Counted from the stretch's first letter, positions 28,034 through 36,861 are shown. The stretch: 64,000 nt of DNA from an uncultured Pseudocitrobacter sp. (GCA_913778145.1 CAJYVI010000070.1:1-64000), one strand, 5' to 3'. The notes: generated from the sequence alone by a model not told the origin. Numbers and translations are program-made.

Positions 28034-28402
28034 ATGAAATTAGCCTTACACTCCTGTGACTCAGAAGTTTTAAAGAAAAGTCACAACGCGTTTCTCAGTA
28101 GTCTACGGGTATTAGCAACGGAGATGGGCGTTACAAGCCATGCTGTTGTAAAAGCTCCAGAGCAAGAGTTCATTTTGCATGTATTAAAGAAACATAGCGC
28201 TGAGGGACTGTCTACAAGAGAACTTGCCGACTACTGTGGCATTTCAATCTATAAAGTAAGACATTTACTTCTTCCGTTAGAAAAACAGGGTCAGGTTAAT
28301 AGAGATAAAATGCTAAAACATCATCGATGGTTCTTATCAAAAAACCCTACGGAAACCACGAGATATTCTAGCAAGGGGTATTTTTGTTTGCAACAAAGAT
28401 AG
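28034..28402 (+). CDS. PapI/FaeA-like fimbrial regulator
   Basis: A 122-residue protein whose C-terminal 60 residues match the FaeA/PapI winged-helix family (FILHVLKKHSAEGLSTRELADYCGISIYKVRHLLLPLEKQG). PapI is about 77 residues; here there is an N-terminal extension of about 45 residues. PapI-type proteins act with Lrp at Dam-sensitive sites to switch pilus operons. It lies some 22 kb from the fimbrial promoter, next to the MarT-like gene, which is unusual for a papI homologue. The single GATC in the fimbrial control region argues against a standard pap switch. Confidence 0.65.
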   Translation: MKLALHSCDSEVLKKSHNAFLSSLRVLATEMGVTSHAVVKAPEQEFILHVLKKHSAEGLSTRELADYCGISIYKVRHLLLPLEKQGQVNRDKMLKHHRWFLSKNPTETTRYSSKGYFCLQQR

Positions 28403-28703
28403 CTAACATCAGAACTATCATTATAAAAACCTGGTAGCAATTAAATAATATCTCGCATCAGATTTGGAAAATTCCTAAAACCAGATAAAGGGTGGTTAGT
28501 TTTTAAAAAAATCTAGCCGCTCGTTAACTAATAATGTAGAAATCATGACAAAAAGACTAATTTTATATACAGAACCTATAAATGAAGAGCTCACGTTCAT
28601 TTCATAGTAAAAACATGTTGAATAGTTGACATTTAAAACTATTCAACATTAATTAAATGCAGATATAAATTACACATACCTCCCGTTCTGGACACGCGAT
28701 GAT
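28403..28703. other. 301-bp AT-rich intergenic region with a perfect inverted repeat
   Basis: No gene is seen. The main feature is a 13-bp perfect inverted repeat, ATGTTGAATAGTT (28615-28627) and AACTATTCAACAT (28637-28649), with a 9-bp spacer. It lacks a T-run, so an operator or mRNA structure for the following small ORF is more likely than a terminator. Confidence 0.5.
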
Positions 28704-28943
28704 ATGCAACGAAGTGAACTGCTTGCCGCATTGAAGCAATATGGTTTTATTGAGACCAGCGAAGCTATTATCTTCTTATCCATTATTGCTGAAAATAAAT
28801 TACGGACCGAGGACAAACAGTTTGTCCATGCAAAGATAGTTCAATGCCTGGCGCATCACGAAGATGGAAGTGACTACTTTGCTCAACTCCGGGATCTAAA
28901 GTTAGGGCTCGAACAGGTATTTGATGCTACAGCGCAAGATTAA
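28704..28943 (+). CDS. Small protein of unknown function (79 residues)
   Basis: A 79-residue ORF, starting MQRSELLAALKQYGF, with a mainly helical, mildly acidic composition, no signal peptide, no Cys pair and no recognisable motif. A Shine-Dalgarno sequence is not obvious (GGACACGCGATGAT upstream). I do not recognise the family. It lies alone between the PapI-like gene and the pyr operon, 55 bp after a 13-bp inverted repeat. Codon use looks coding. It may be a small regulator of the island. Confidence 0.5.
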   Translation: MQRSELLAALKQYGFIETSEAIIFLSIIAENKLRTEDKQFVHAKIVQCLAHHEDGSDYFAQLRDLKLGLEQVFDATAQD

Positions 28944-29057
28944 GGTTCCCTACATTGCAGTACATACATACCCGATAGAAAACTGCAATCCAGTCGATTT
29001 TTTTGAATATCCATGCATCGACAAACGTTTACTATGGTTAAAATGTGAATTTGTCTC

Positions 29058-29085
29058 TTGATTCAAAAACAGACCTGCGTATAAT
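29058..29085 (+). promoter_or_regulatory. pyrBI promoter
   Basis: TTGATT (29058-29063), 16-bp spacer, TATAAT (29080-29085). It lies 26 bp before the pyrL start and corresponds in position to E. coli pyrBI promoter P2. Confidence 0.75.
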
Positions 29086-29110
29086 CCCGTCCCGTTTGCC
29101 GGGAGGAATT

Positions 29111-29257
29111 ATGGTTCAGTGTGTACGACATCGCGTCTTACCGCGTCTGAAAACAGACGCTGGCCTGCCGTTTTCTTTCCGTTGCTCACTCATTCTCGAA
29201 GCCCCTTATTTAAGGGGCTTTTTTTTTGCGCAGGCGTCAGGAGAAAAACATGGCTAA
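29111..29257 (+). CDS. pyrL: pyrBI leader peptide PyrL, frame-shifted relative to E. coli
   Basis: The leader starts [21 protein letters not shown], matching E. coli PyrL, after GGGAGGAATT. From about base 29170 the E. coli-like remainder (FFPLLTHS...[10 protein letters not shown]) lies in another frame. Compared from memory with E. coli, the T/C-rich stretch ccgttttctttccg (29168-29181) is one base shorter. The reading frame as given runs to 48 residues and stops at 29257, overlapping the pyrB start by 8 bp. Leader translation still covers the attenuator, so UTP-sensitive attenuation can work, with possible translational coupling to pyrB. Confidence 0.8.
   Translation: MVQCVRHRVLPRLKTDAGLPFSFRCSLILEAPYLRGFFFAQASGEKHG
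29199..29227 (+). terminator. pyrBI attenuator (intrinsic terminator)
   Basis: Stem AAGCCCCTT / AAGGGGCTT (29199-29220) followed by seven T residues (29221-29227), just before pyrB. In E. coli, high UTP uncouples RNA polymerase from the ribosome on pyrL and lets this hairpin terminate transcription. Confidence 0.92.
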
Positions 29258-30185
29258 TCCGCTGTATCAAAAACATATCATTTCCATCAACGACCTCAGT
29301 CGCGACGATCTGGAACTGGTACTGGCTACCGCTGCAAAGCTGAAAGCAAACCCACAACCGGAGCTGCTGAAGCACAAAGTGATTGCCAGCTGTTTCTTCG
29401 AGGCGTCAACCCGTACCCGCTTATCGTTTGAAACGTCGATGCATCGCCTGGGCGCGAGCGTGGTTGGTTTCTCCGACAGCAACAACACCTCGCTGGGTAA
29501 AAAAGGCGAAACGCTGGCGGATACCATTTCGGTCATTAGCACCTACGTCGACGCCATCGTGATGCGTCATCCGCAGGAAGGTGCGTCGCGTCTGGCGACC
29601 GAATTCTCCGGCGGCATTCCGGTGTTGAACGCCGGTGACGGTGCCAACCAGCATCCGACGCAAACGCTGCTCGACCTCTTCACCATTAAGGAAACGCAGG
29701 GCCGCCTGGAAAATCTCAACGTGGCGATGGTCGGCGACCTGAAATATGGCCGTACCGTTCACTCCCTGACCCAGGCGCTGGCGAAATTTAACGGCAACCG
29801 CTTCTACTTTATCGCCCCTGACGCGCTGGCGATGCCACAGTACATTCTGGATATGCTCGATGAGAAAGGCATTGCCTGGAGCCTGCACAGTGCCATTGAA
29901 GAAGTGATGGCGGAAGTGGATATCCTTTATATGACGCGCGTACAGAAAGAGCGTCTGGACCCGTCAGAATACGCCAACGTGAAGGCGCAGTTCGTGCTGC
30001 GCGCCGCCGACCTTGAAGGCGCGCGCGACAATATGAAAGTGCTGCACCCGCTGCCGCGTATTGACGAAATCACCACGGATGTCGATAAAACGCCGCACGC
30101 CTGGTACTTCCAGCAGGCTGGCAACGGCATCTTCGCTCGCCAGGCGTTACTGGCACTGGTTCTGACTCGCGACCTGGATCTGTAA
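29250..30185 (+). CDS. pyrB: Aspartate carbamoyltransferase catalytic chain
   Basis: Catalyses carbamoyl phosphate plus aspartate to N-carbamoylaspartate, the first committed step of pyrimidine synthesis. It is 311 residues, the E. coli length. The carbamoyl-phosphate motif [12 protein letters not shown] (about 52-63), the 80s-loop region, HPTQ and the C-terminal HPLPR motif are all present. The ATG at 29250 follows CAGGAGAAAAAC. It is co-transcribed with pyrI 12 bp downstream and controlled by the pyrL attenuator. Confidence 0.98.
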   Translation: MANPLYQKHIISINDLSRDDLELVLATAAKLKANPQPELLKHKVIASCFFEASTRTRLSFETSMHRLGASVVGFSDSNNTSLGKKGETLADTISVISTYVDAIVMRHPQEGASRLATEFSGGIPVLNAGDGANQHPTQTLLDLFTIKETQGRLENLNVAMVGDLKYGRTVHSLTQALAKFNGNRFYFIAPDALAMPQYILDMLDEKGIAWSLHSAIEEVMAEVDILYMTRVQKERLDPSEYANVKAQFVLRAADLEGARDNMKVLHPLPRIDEITTDVDKTPHAWYFQQAGNGIFARQALLALVLTRDLDL

Positions 30186-30197
30186 GGGGAAATGACT

Positions 30198-30659
30198 ATG
30201 ACACACGATAACAAACTTCAGGTAGAAGCCATCAAACGTGGCACGGTAATCGACCATATCCCGGCGCAGGTGGGCTTTAAGCTGCTGACCCTGTTCAAAC
30301 TGACCGAGACGGACCAGCGCATCACCATCGGCCTGAATCTGCCTTCCGGCGAGATGGGCCGCAAGGACCTGATTAAAATCGAAAATACCTTCCTGACCGA
30401 CGAGCAGGTCAACCAGCTTTCCCTGTATGCCCCGCAGGCAACAGTGAACCGTATTGAAGAGTATGAAGTGGTTGGGAAATCACGCCCTAGCCTGCCGGAA
30501 CGCATCAACAACGTACTGGTATGCCCGAACAGTAACTGCATTAGCCACGCCGAGCCGGTTTCATCCAGCTTTGCAGTGAAAAAACGCGCCGATGATATCG
30601 CACTCAAATGTAAATACTGCGAAAAAGAGTTTTCCCATTATGTGGTGCTGGCCAACTAA
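30198..30659 (+). CDS. pyrI: Aspartate carbamoyltransferase regulatory chain
   Basis: The 153-residue regulatory subunit binds CTP/ATP and joins PyrB trimers into the c6r6 holoenzyme. The N-terminal allosteric domain starts [20 protein letters not shown]. The C-terminal zinc domain has four Cys (CPNSNC and CKYC). ATG 30198 gives the family length; an ATG two codons earlier is also in frame. Confidence 0.98.
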   Translation: MTHDNKLQVEAIKRGTVIDHIPAQVGFKLLTLFKLTETDQRITIGLNLPSGEMGRKDLIKIENTFLTDEQVNQLSLYAPQATVNRIEEYEVVGKSRPSLPERINNVLVCPNSNCISHAEPVSSSFAVKKRADDIALKCKYCEKEFSHYVVLAN

Positions 30660-30665
30660 TTGAGG

Positions 30666-30693
30666 TTGGTAATGAAATCCCGGCTGCTATAAT
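30666..30693 (+). promoter_or_regulatory. Candidate ridA promoter
   Basis: TTGGTA (30666-30671), 16-bp spacer, TATAAT (30688-30693), 40 bp before the ridA start. A CCCGGC/GCCGGG inverted repeat spans the -10 area and may also end pyrI transcripts. Confidence 0.5.
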
Positions 30694-30732
30694 GGCCGGG
30701 AACATTCTTAACGCTGTAATTCTGGAGAAAAC

Positions 30733-31119
30733 ATGAGCAAAGTACTCGCGACGGAAAATGCACCAGCCGCTATCGGCCCATACGTTCAGGGCGTTGATCT
30801 GGGTAGCATGATCATCACTTCTGGTCAGATCCCGGTGAATCCGAAAACCGGTGAAGTGCCGGAAGACGTCGCCGCTCAGGCGCGTCAGTCGCTGGATAAC
30901 GTAAAAGCGATCGTTGAATCTGCAGGCCTGAAAGTCGGCGACATCGTGAAAACTACCGTTTTCGTGAAAGATCTGAATGATTTCGCGACCGTTAACGCTA
31001 CGTATGAAGCATTCTTTACCGAGCACAACGCTACCTTCCCGGCACGTTCTTGTGTGGAAGTGGCGCGTCTGCCGAAAGACGTGAAGATTGAAATTGAAGC
31101 GATTGCGGTACGTCGCTAA
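30733..31119 (+). CDS. ridA: 2-iminobutanoate/2-iminopropanoate deaminase RidA
   Basis: RidA hydrolyses reactive enamine/imine intermediates released by PLP enzymes such as threonine dehydratase. The 128-residue protein has the YjgF/YER057c/UK114 signature ending ARSCVEVARLPKDVKIEIEAIAV, with the catalytic Arg in PARSCVEV. Length and position after pyrBI match E. coli. Confidence 0.97.
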   Translation: MSKVLATENAPAAIGPYVQGVDLGSMIITSGQIPVNPKTGEVPEDVAAQARQSLDNVKAIVESAGLKVGDIVKTTVFVKDLNDFATVNATYEAFFTEHNATFPARSCVEVARLPKDVKIEIEAIAVRR

Positions 31120-31133
31120 TCGCGACGCGGCAA

Positions 31134-31208
31134 GCGCCTGATGGCGCTACGCTTATCAGGCCTACGGCATATCGCGCGTAGGCCGGGTAAGCATCAGCGC
31201 CACCCGGC
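31134..31208. repeat. REP/BIME-type palindromes between ridA and mgtA
   Basis: Two convergent REP-like units: gcctgatggcgctacgctta with tcaggcctac, then gtaggccgggtaagc with gcgccacccggc. Typical of enteric intergenic REP elements at the 3' ends of convergent genes. Confidence 0.8.
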
Positions 31209-31214
31209 ATCGTT

Positions 31215-33923
31215 TTACTGCCAGCCGTACCGACGGCTAAAGAACCCTTTCACCATCTGCGTCAGCGTCATATACCCCGCCAGAATCGCAATCAGCCACG
31301 GGAAGTAGGAGAGCGGCAGCGCCTGCAGCTGCAAATACCCCGCCAGCGGCGAGAACGGCAGCGCGATACCGACAACCATCACCACCAGCGTCATGAAAAT
31401 CAGCGGCCAGGCGGCGCGGCTCTGGATGAACGGAATGCGGCGCGTACGGATCATATGCACAATCAGCGTCTGCGACAGTAACCCCACCACGAACCAGCCG
31501 GACTGGAACAGCGTCTGCGCTTCCGGCACGTTGGCGTGGAAGACAAACCACATTACGCAGAAGGTCAGAATGTCGAAAATGGAGCTGATCGGTCCGAAGA
31601 AGATCATAAAGCGCCCCAGTTCAGCTGGCTGCCAGCGCTGTGGTTTCTGAATCTGCTCGTCGTCGACGTTATCAAACGGGATCGCCACCTGGGATACATC
31701 GTACAGCAGGTTCTGAATCAACAGGTGTAACGGCAACATCGGCAGGAACGGCAGGAAGGCGCTCGCCACCAGGACGCTGAAGACGTTACCGAAGTTAGAG
31801 CTGGCCGTCATCTTGATGTATTTCAACATGTTGGCAAACGTCCGGCGGCCTTCGATAACCCCCTCTTCGAGCACCATCAGGCTTTTTTCCAGCAAGATGA
31901 TATCGGCGGCTTCACGGGCGATATCTACCGCGCCATCGACTGAAATCCCGATATCTGCTGCACGCAATGCAGGGGCATCGTTGATACCGTCACCCATAAA
32001 GCCGACCACGTGGCCTTCGCGGCGCAGCAGCGTTACGATGCGCTCTTTATGCATCGGCGTCAGGCGAGCAAACAGCGTGGTGCGCAGCGCCAGCGCCGCC
32101 AGTTCGTCGTCGCTCAGCGTTTCAATATCGCTGCCGACCACCACGTCACCGACTTCAAGACCTACTTCATGGCACACTTTCGCGGCCACCAGCTCGCTGT
32201 CGCCAGTGAGGATTTTCACAGTGATACCGCTCTCTTTCAGCGCTTTCAGCGCCGGTGCGGTGGTCTCTTTCGGCGGATCGAGGAACGCGATGTAGCCTTC
32301 CAGAATCAGGTCAGACTCATCAATACGCTGGTAATCGCCAACACGCGCGGGCAGGTATTTGCTCGCCACCGCCACTACGCGCAATCCCTGGCGATTTAGC
32401 GTGTCGGTGACGCGTTTGATGCGGCGCAGCATGGTCTCATCCAGTGGGACGATTTCACCGTTATGGCGCACCTGCGTTGAGACGTTGAGGATCTCCTGCA
32501 ATGCGCCTTTGCAAATCAGCTTGTGTACAGATGGCTGCTCACTCACGACCACCGACATGCGGCGACGCTCGAAATCAAACGGGATTTCATCCACTTTCTG
32601 CCACTGTTCGGAAAGCTCGCGTGCGGCGTTTTCATCCACGCCCTCCAGCACGGCGGTATCCAGCAGGTTCTTTAGCCCGGTTTGATAGTGGCTGTTGAGC
32701 CAGGCGGTATGCAGCACGCGCTCACTGGCTTTACCAGAGATATCAGTATGATTTTCCAGCACGATTTTATCCTGCGTCAGGGTGCCGGTTTTATCAGTAC
32801 AAAGGATATCCATCGCGCCGAAGTTCTGAATCGCGTCGAGATGCTTAACGATAACTTTCTGTTTAGAGAGTTTCACCGCCCCGCGCGCCAGCGTTGAGGT
32901 GACGATCATCGGCAGCATTTCCGGCGTTAAGCCGACGGCAACCGACAGCGCAAACAGCGCCGCTTCCCACCAGTCGCCTTTGGTGTAGCCGTTGATCAGC
33001 AGCACGATTGGCGTCATCACCAGCATAAAGCGAATCAGCAACATACTGACGCGGCTGATGCCTTTCTGGAACGCATTCGGCTCACTTTCCTGCTCGCTGA
33101 CGCGCCCGGCCAGTTGACCAAACCAGGTGTGACCGCCCGTCGCCGTGACGATAGCCTGCGCCGAGCCGCTCACCACGGTGGTGCCCATAAAGCAGAGGGT
33201 ATCGCACTCAAGCGGGTTCGCCTGATGCGGGTCACGACTGCGCGCCACTTTTTCAACGGGCAGCGACTCGCCGGTGAGCGAGGCCTGGGCGACGAACAGA
33301 TCGCGTGCCTGCACGATGCGCAGATCTGCGGGGATCATATCCCCTGCCGACAGTTTGACAATATCGCCCGGCACAAGCTGATCGAGCGGTATTTCACACC
33401 AGCGGCTTTCGCCCTGAATATTCACCACGCGCAGCACAGTGGCAGTGTTGCTCACCATTGCTTTTAACGCGTCGGCGGCTTTCGTGGAACGTGCTTCCTG
33501 CACAAAGTTAAGCAGCGTAGAGATTGCCACCATCAGCGCAATCACCCCGGCGGCGAAGAGATCTTCCGTCGAGTAAGAGACGATGCCAAGCACCGTCAGC
33601 AGCAGGTTGAACGGGTTACGGTAGCAGCTCCACAGGTGAACCCACCACGGCGCGGGCTTCTGCGCCGGGATCTGGTTATCACCGTAGCGCTCGCGTTTTG
33701 CCGCCACTTCGGCCTCGTTAAGCCCTTCCGGATGCGTACCAAAAGCGTGCCAGACGGCTTCTTCTTCCATCATTGCCACGTTCAGGCAGTGCTGGCTCAG
33801 AGAATCCGGCATTGGAACGCCAGAGAGGTTTTTGCCATCCGGCATTGGATCGCGCTGGACTAAACGGCGTGGCAGATGGCGGCTGAGCTGTGCAAGCAGC
33901 TGCCGGGTCATATTTTTCAGCAT
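31215..33923 (-). CDS. mgtA: Mg2+-importing P-type ATPase MgtA
   Basis: A 902-residue P-type ATPase (P3B) importing Mg2+ into the cytosol. Seen in order: N-terminal cytosolic segment, TGESLPVEK of the actuator domain, the phosphorylation motif DKTGTLTQD, GDGINDAPAL of the hinge, and about ten membrane helices. The ATG at 33923 (MLKNMTRQ) follows GGGGGACG; upstream in-frame sequence belongs to the leader. The long leader encodes mgtL, so expression is Mg2+-responsive. It is convergent with ridA and divergent from treR. Confidence 0.97.
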   Translation of the reverse strand: MLKNMTRQLLAQLSRHLPRRLVQRDPMPDGKNLSGVPMPDSLSQHCLNVAMMEEEAVWHAFGTHPEGLNEAEVAAKRERYGDNQIPAQKPAPWWVHLWSCYRNPFNLLLTVLGIVSYSTEDLFAAGVIALMVAISTLLNFVQEARSTKAADALKAMVSNTATVLRVVNIQGESRWCEIPLDQLVPGDIVKLSAGDMIPADLRIVQARDLFVAQASLTGESLPVEKVARSRDPHQANPLECDTLCFMGTTVVSGSAQAIVTATGGHTWFGQLAGRVSEQESEPNAFQKGISRVSMLLIRFMLVMTPIVLLINGYTKGDWWEAALFALSVAVGLTPEMLPMIVTSTLARGAVKLSKQKVIVKHLDAIQNFGAMDILCTDKTGTLTQDKIVLENHTDISGKASERVLHTAWLNSHYQTGLKNLLDTAVLEGVDENAARELSEQWQKVDEIPFDFERRRMSVVVSEQPSVHKLICKGALQEILNVSTQVRHNGEIVPLDETMLRRIKRVTDTLNRQGLRVVAVASKYLPARVGDYQRIDESDLILEGYIAFLDPPKETTAPALKALKESGITVKILTGDSELVAAKVCHEVGLEVGDVVVGSDIETLSDDELAALALRTTLFARLTPMHKERIVTLLRREGHVVGFMGDGINDAPALRAADIGISVDGAVDIAREAADIILLEKSLMVLEEGVIEGRRTFANMLKYIKMTASSNFGNVFSVLVASAFLPFLPMLPLHLLIQNLLYDVSQVAIPFDNVDDEQIQKPQRWQPAELGRFMIFFGPISSIFDILTFCVMWFVFHANVPEAQTLFQSGWFVVGLLSQTLIVHMIRTRRIPFIQSRAAWPLIFMTLVVMVVGIALPFSPLAGYLQLQALPLSYFPWLIAILAGYMTLTQMVKGFFSRRYGWQ

Positions 33924-34161
33924 AAAACGTCCCCCGCATCCGTAAGATACGGACGCAGCTCGGCTGACAGACGCAACAAATTCTTGCCTGTCAGGCACTT
34001 AATTTTTCTACAGGGACATCGAGGATGTCACTGCCTCACATGTTCGGTAAGGCAGCGAAAACTGACTTACCGGAAAATTACGCTCCCGTGCGGGAGAGGG
34101 GTGGGATCGGGATCCATACGGCCTCCGGTAAGATGAATGATTAATAGCGCCGCACATTATA
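33924..34161 (-). promoter_or_regulatory. mgtA leader region (Mg2+-responsive 5' UTR) and promoter
   Basis: A leader of over 200 bases separates mgtA from a TATAAT hexamer (34161-34156 on the minus strand). It contains mgtL and several inverted repeats, as in the Salmonella/E. coli mgtA leader that senses Mg2+ and proline. No convincing -35 hexamer is seen, as expected for a PhoP-activated promoter; a clear direct-repeat PhoP box was not identified. Confidence 0.7.
34067..34117 (-). CDS. mgtL: mgtA leader peptide MgtL
   Basis: A 16-codon ORF encoding MDPDPTPLPHGSVIFR, matching the N-terminal MEPDPTPLP of known MgtL. The Asp/Pro-rich start is the part that makes ribosomes stall or dissociate in low Mg2+ or low proline and exposes mgtA expression signals. 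The C-terminal half differs from the RRRLKLFR tail known in Salmonella and E. coli. Confidence 0.85.
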   Translation of the reverse strand: MDPDPTPLPHGSVIFR

Positions 34162-34312
34162 CCTATAAAACCATAATGTTTGTGCCAGTTCGGGCGGTAT
34201 AATACCTCCCGGCAACTAAACCGAACGTAAACCAGACTTTGCTCATTGCGAATTGTTTGCGTAGGATGAGACTCTTATTTGCAAATAACATTTTGTTAAC
34301 ACGGAAAACGAG

Positions 34313-35260
34313 ATGCAGAACCGGCTGACCATTAAAGATATCGCCCGCCTGAGCGGAGTGGGGAAATCGACCGTTTCCCGCGTGCTGAATAATGAAAGCG
34401 GCGTCAGCGATCGCACCCGTGAACGTGTTGAAGCGGTGATGAACCAGCACGGTTTCTCCCCTTCCCGCTCCGCGCGTGCGATGCGTGGGCAGAGCGATAA
34501 AGTCGTCGCCATTATTGTCACGCGCCTCGATTCCCTTTCAGAAAACCTTGCGGTACAAACCATGCTGCCGGTGTTTTATGAGCAGGGCTACGACCCGATT
34601 ATGATGGAAAGCCAGTTCTCGCCGGAAAAAGTGGAAGAGCATCTGGGCATGTTGAAGCGACGTAATATCGACGGCGTGGTGCTGTTCGGCTTCACCGGCG
34701 TAACGGAAAAGATGCTGACAAACTGGCAGTCGTCGCTGGTCCTGGTGGCGCGCGATGCCAAAGGTTTTGCTTCCGTTTGCTATGACGACAAAGGTGCCAT
34801 CAATGTTTTGATGCAGCGCCTCTACGACCAGGGCCATCGCCATATCAGCTACCTTGGCGTACCCCACAGCGACGTTACCACCGGCAAGCGCCGCCACGAT
34901 GCGTATCTCGCCTTCTGTAAAAAACACAAACTCAACCCGGTCGCCGCACTGCCCGGCCTTGCCATGAAGCAGGGCTTTGAATACGCCAGCAAAGTGATGA
35001 CGCCGGACACTACCGCTCTGCTGTGTGCCACCGATACGCTGGCGCTGGGGGCGAGCAAATATTTTCAGCAGGAACGCATGGATAACGTGCAGCTCGCAAG
35101 CGTCGGTAATACGCCGCTGATGAAGTTCCTGCATCCGGAAATTATCACCGTCGATCCCGGCTATGCCGACGCGGGACGCCAGGCCGCAGAACAGCTGGTA
35201 GGCCAGGCAACCGGACGCGCCGAACCCCGTCAGATTATTATTCCCGCCCGCCTCATTTAA
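34313..35260 (+). CDS. treR: Trehalose operon repressor TreR
   Basis: A 315-residue LacI-family repressor: helix-turn-helix TIKDIARLSGVGKSTVSRVLN (residues 5-25) and a periplasmic-binding-like effector domain that binds trehalose 6-phosphate. It controls treBC, which follow. The operator lies at 35299-35310. The ATG at 34313 follows GGAAAACGAG. Confidence 0.96.
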   Translation: MQNRLTIKDIARLSGVGKSTVSRVLNNESGVSDRTRERVEAVMNQHGFSPSRSARAMRGQSDKVVAIIVTRLDSLSENLAVQTMLPVFYEQGYDPIMMESQFSPEKVEEHLGMLKRRNIDGVVLFGFTGVTEKMLTNWQSSLVLVARDAKGFASVCYDDKGAINVLMQRLYDQGHRHISYLGVPHSDVTTGKRRHDAYLAFCKKHKLNPVAALPGLAMKQGFEYASKVMTPDTTALLCATDTLALGASKYFQQERMDNVQLASVGNTPLMKFLHPEIITVDPGYADAGRQAAEQLVGQATGRAEPRQIIIPARLI

Positions 35261-35298
35261 GCCTAAACGCGTAAATTCTGTGATCCTCGCTGCGTTTC

Positions 35299-35310
35299 GG
35301 GAACGTTCCC
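35299..35310 (+). promoter_or_regulatory. TreR operator before treB
   Basis: The 12-bp palindrome GGGAACGTTCCC, 82 bp before treB, of the form bound by LacI-family repressors and matching the known TreR-site core. Confidence 0.8.
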
Positions 35311-35391
35311 ATTTTCCAGAATACGGTTAACGGATAGGCTAATGCTCAGGTCATCAACACACTATTTCTCCTCGGCACTGAGGTTTTCATA

Positions 35392-36810
35392 ATGAGTAAA
35401 ATAAATCAGCAGAACATCGATAAACTTATCGAGCTGGTCGGCGGGCGCGATAACATCGCCACCGTCAGCCACTGCCTAACCCGCTTACGCTTTGTACTCA
35501 ACACGCCGGCGAAAGCCGATCCGAAGGCCATCGAAGAATTGCCGATGGTGAAAGGGTGCTTCACTAACGCCGGGCAGTTTCAGGTCGTTATCGGCACCAA
35601 TGTGGGCGATTACTATCAGGCCCTGATCGCCTCCACCGGCCAGGCGGCGGCGGATAAAGAGCAGGCTAAACAGGCGGCGCGTCAAAACATGAAGTGGCAT
35701 GAACGGATGATCTCGCACTTCGCGGAGATCTTCTTCCCGCTGCTTCCGGCGCTGATCAGCGGGGGCTTGATCCTCGGTTTCCGTAACGTGATCGGCGACC
35801 TGCCGATGAGCAATGGTCATACGCTAGCGCAAATGTACCCGGCGCTGCAAAGCATCTACGATTTCCTGTGGCTGATTGGCGAGGCGATCTTCTTCTATTT
35901 ACCGGTGGGTATCTGCTGGTCGGCAGTGCGCAAAATGGGCGGTACGCCGATTCTCGGCATCGTGCTCGGCGTTACGCTGGTCTCACCCCAACTGATGAAC
36001 GCCTACATGCTGGGCCAACAGGTGCCGGAAGTGTGGAACTTTGGCCTGTTTACCATTGCGAAAGTGGGCTATCAGGCACAGGTGATCCCGGCGCTGCTGG
36101 CGGGCCTGGCGCTCGGCTATATCGAAACACGTATGAAGCGCATCGTACCGGATTACCTCTATCTGGTGATTGTGCCGGTCTGCTCGCTGATTCTGGCGGT
36201 GTTCCTGGCTCACGCCCTTATCGGCCCGTTTGGCCGCATGATTGGTGACGGCGTTGCCTTTGCCGTGCGTCACCTGATGACCGGTAGCTTCGCACCGGTT
36301 GGCGCTGCGCTGTTCGGCTTCCTGTACGCTCCGCTGGTCATTACCGGCGTTCACCAGACCACGCTTGCTATCGACATGCAGATGATTCAAAGCATGGGCG
36401 GTACGCCGGTTTGGCCGCTGATTGCGCTCTCTAACATCGCGCAGGCTTCCGCGGTAGTGGGCATCATTATTTGCAGCCGCAAGCAAAACGAGCGTGAAAT
36501 TTCCGTCCCTGCCGCCATCTCCGCTTTCCTCGGCGTAACCGAACCGGCAATGTATGGCATCAACATGAAATACCGCTTCCCGATGCTTTGCGCGATGATT
36601 GGCTCCGGTATTGCGGGCCTGCTGTGCGGCCTGAGCGGCGTAATGGCAAACGGCATTGGCGTCGGTGGCCTGCCGGGTATCCTTTCCATCCAGCCAACCT
36701 ACTGGCAGGTCTTCAGCCTGGCGATGCTGATTGCCATCGTTATTCCTATCATCCTCACCACGGTGGTTTACCAGCGTAAACAGCGTCAGGGCACTTTGCA
36801 GATTGTTTAA
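35392..36810 (+). CDS. treB: PTS trehalose-specific EIIBC
   Basis: The 472-residue membrane permease imports and phosphorylates trehalose to trehalose 6-phosphate. The N-terminal EIIB domain has the phosphorylated Cys in ATVSHCLTRLRF (about residue 28). The EIIC domain (about 105-470) has around ten membrane segments and the GITEP-type motif, here GVTEPAMYGIN. No EIIA is fused; EIIA-Glc serves this permease. Followed by treC after 51 bp. Confidence 0.97.
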   Translation: MSKINQQNIDKLIELVGGRDNIATVSHCLTRLRFVLNTPAKADPKAIEELPMVKGCFTNAGQFQVVIGTNVGDYYQALIASTGQAAADKEQAKQAARQNMKWHERMISHFAEIFFPLLPALISGGLILGFRNVIGDLPMSNGHTLAQMYPALQSIYDFLWLIGEAIFFYLPVGICWSAVRKMGGTPILGIVLGVTLVSPQLMNAYMLGQQVPEVWNFGLFTIAKVGYQAQVIPALLAGLALGYIETRMKRIVPDYLYLVIVPVCSLILAVFLAHALIGPFGRMIGDGVAFAVRHLMTGSFAPVGAALFGFLYAPLVITGVHQTTLAIDMQMIQSMGGTPVWPLIALSNIAQASAVVGIIICSRKQNEREISVPAAISAFLGVTEPAMYGINMKYRFPMLCAMIGSGIAGLLCGLSGVMANGIGVGGLPGILSIQPTYWQVFSLAMLIAIVIPIILTTVVYQRKQRQGTLQIV

Positions 36811-36861
36811 TGTTTCCAACCTGGGGCGCTCTTGCGCCCCTTCGCATTTCAGGACGACACG

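Noticed and set aside
28954-28989. Inverted repeat ATTGCAGT ... ACTGCAAT as a possible island attachment site
   Set aside because: Only 8 bp per arm, no direct repeat was found near tabA, and no integrase is present; too weak to call an att site.
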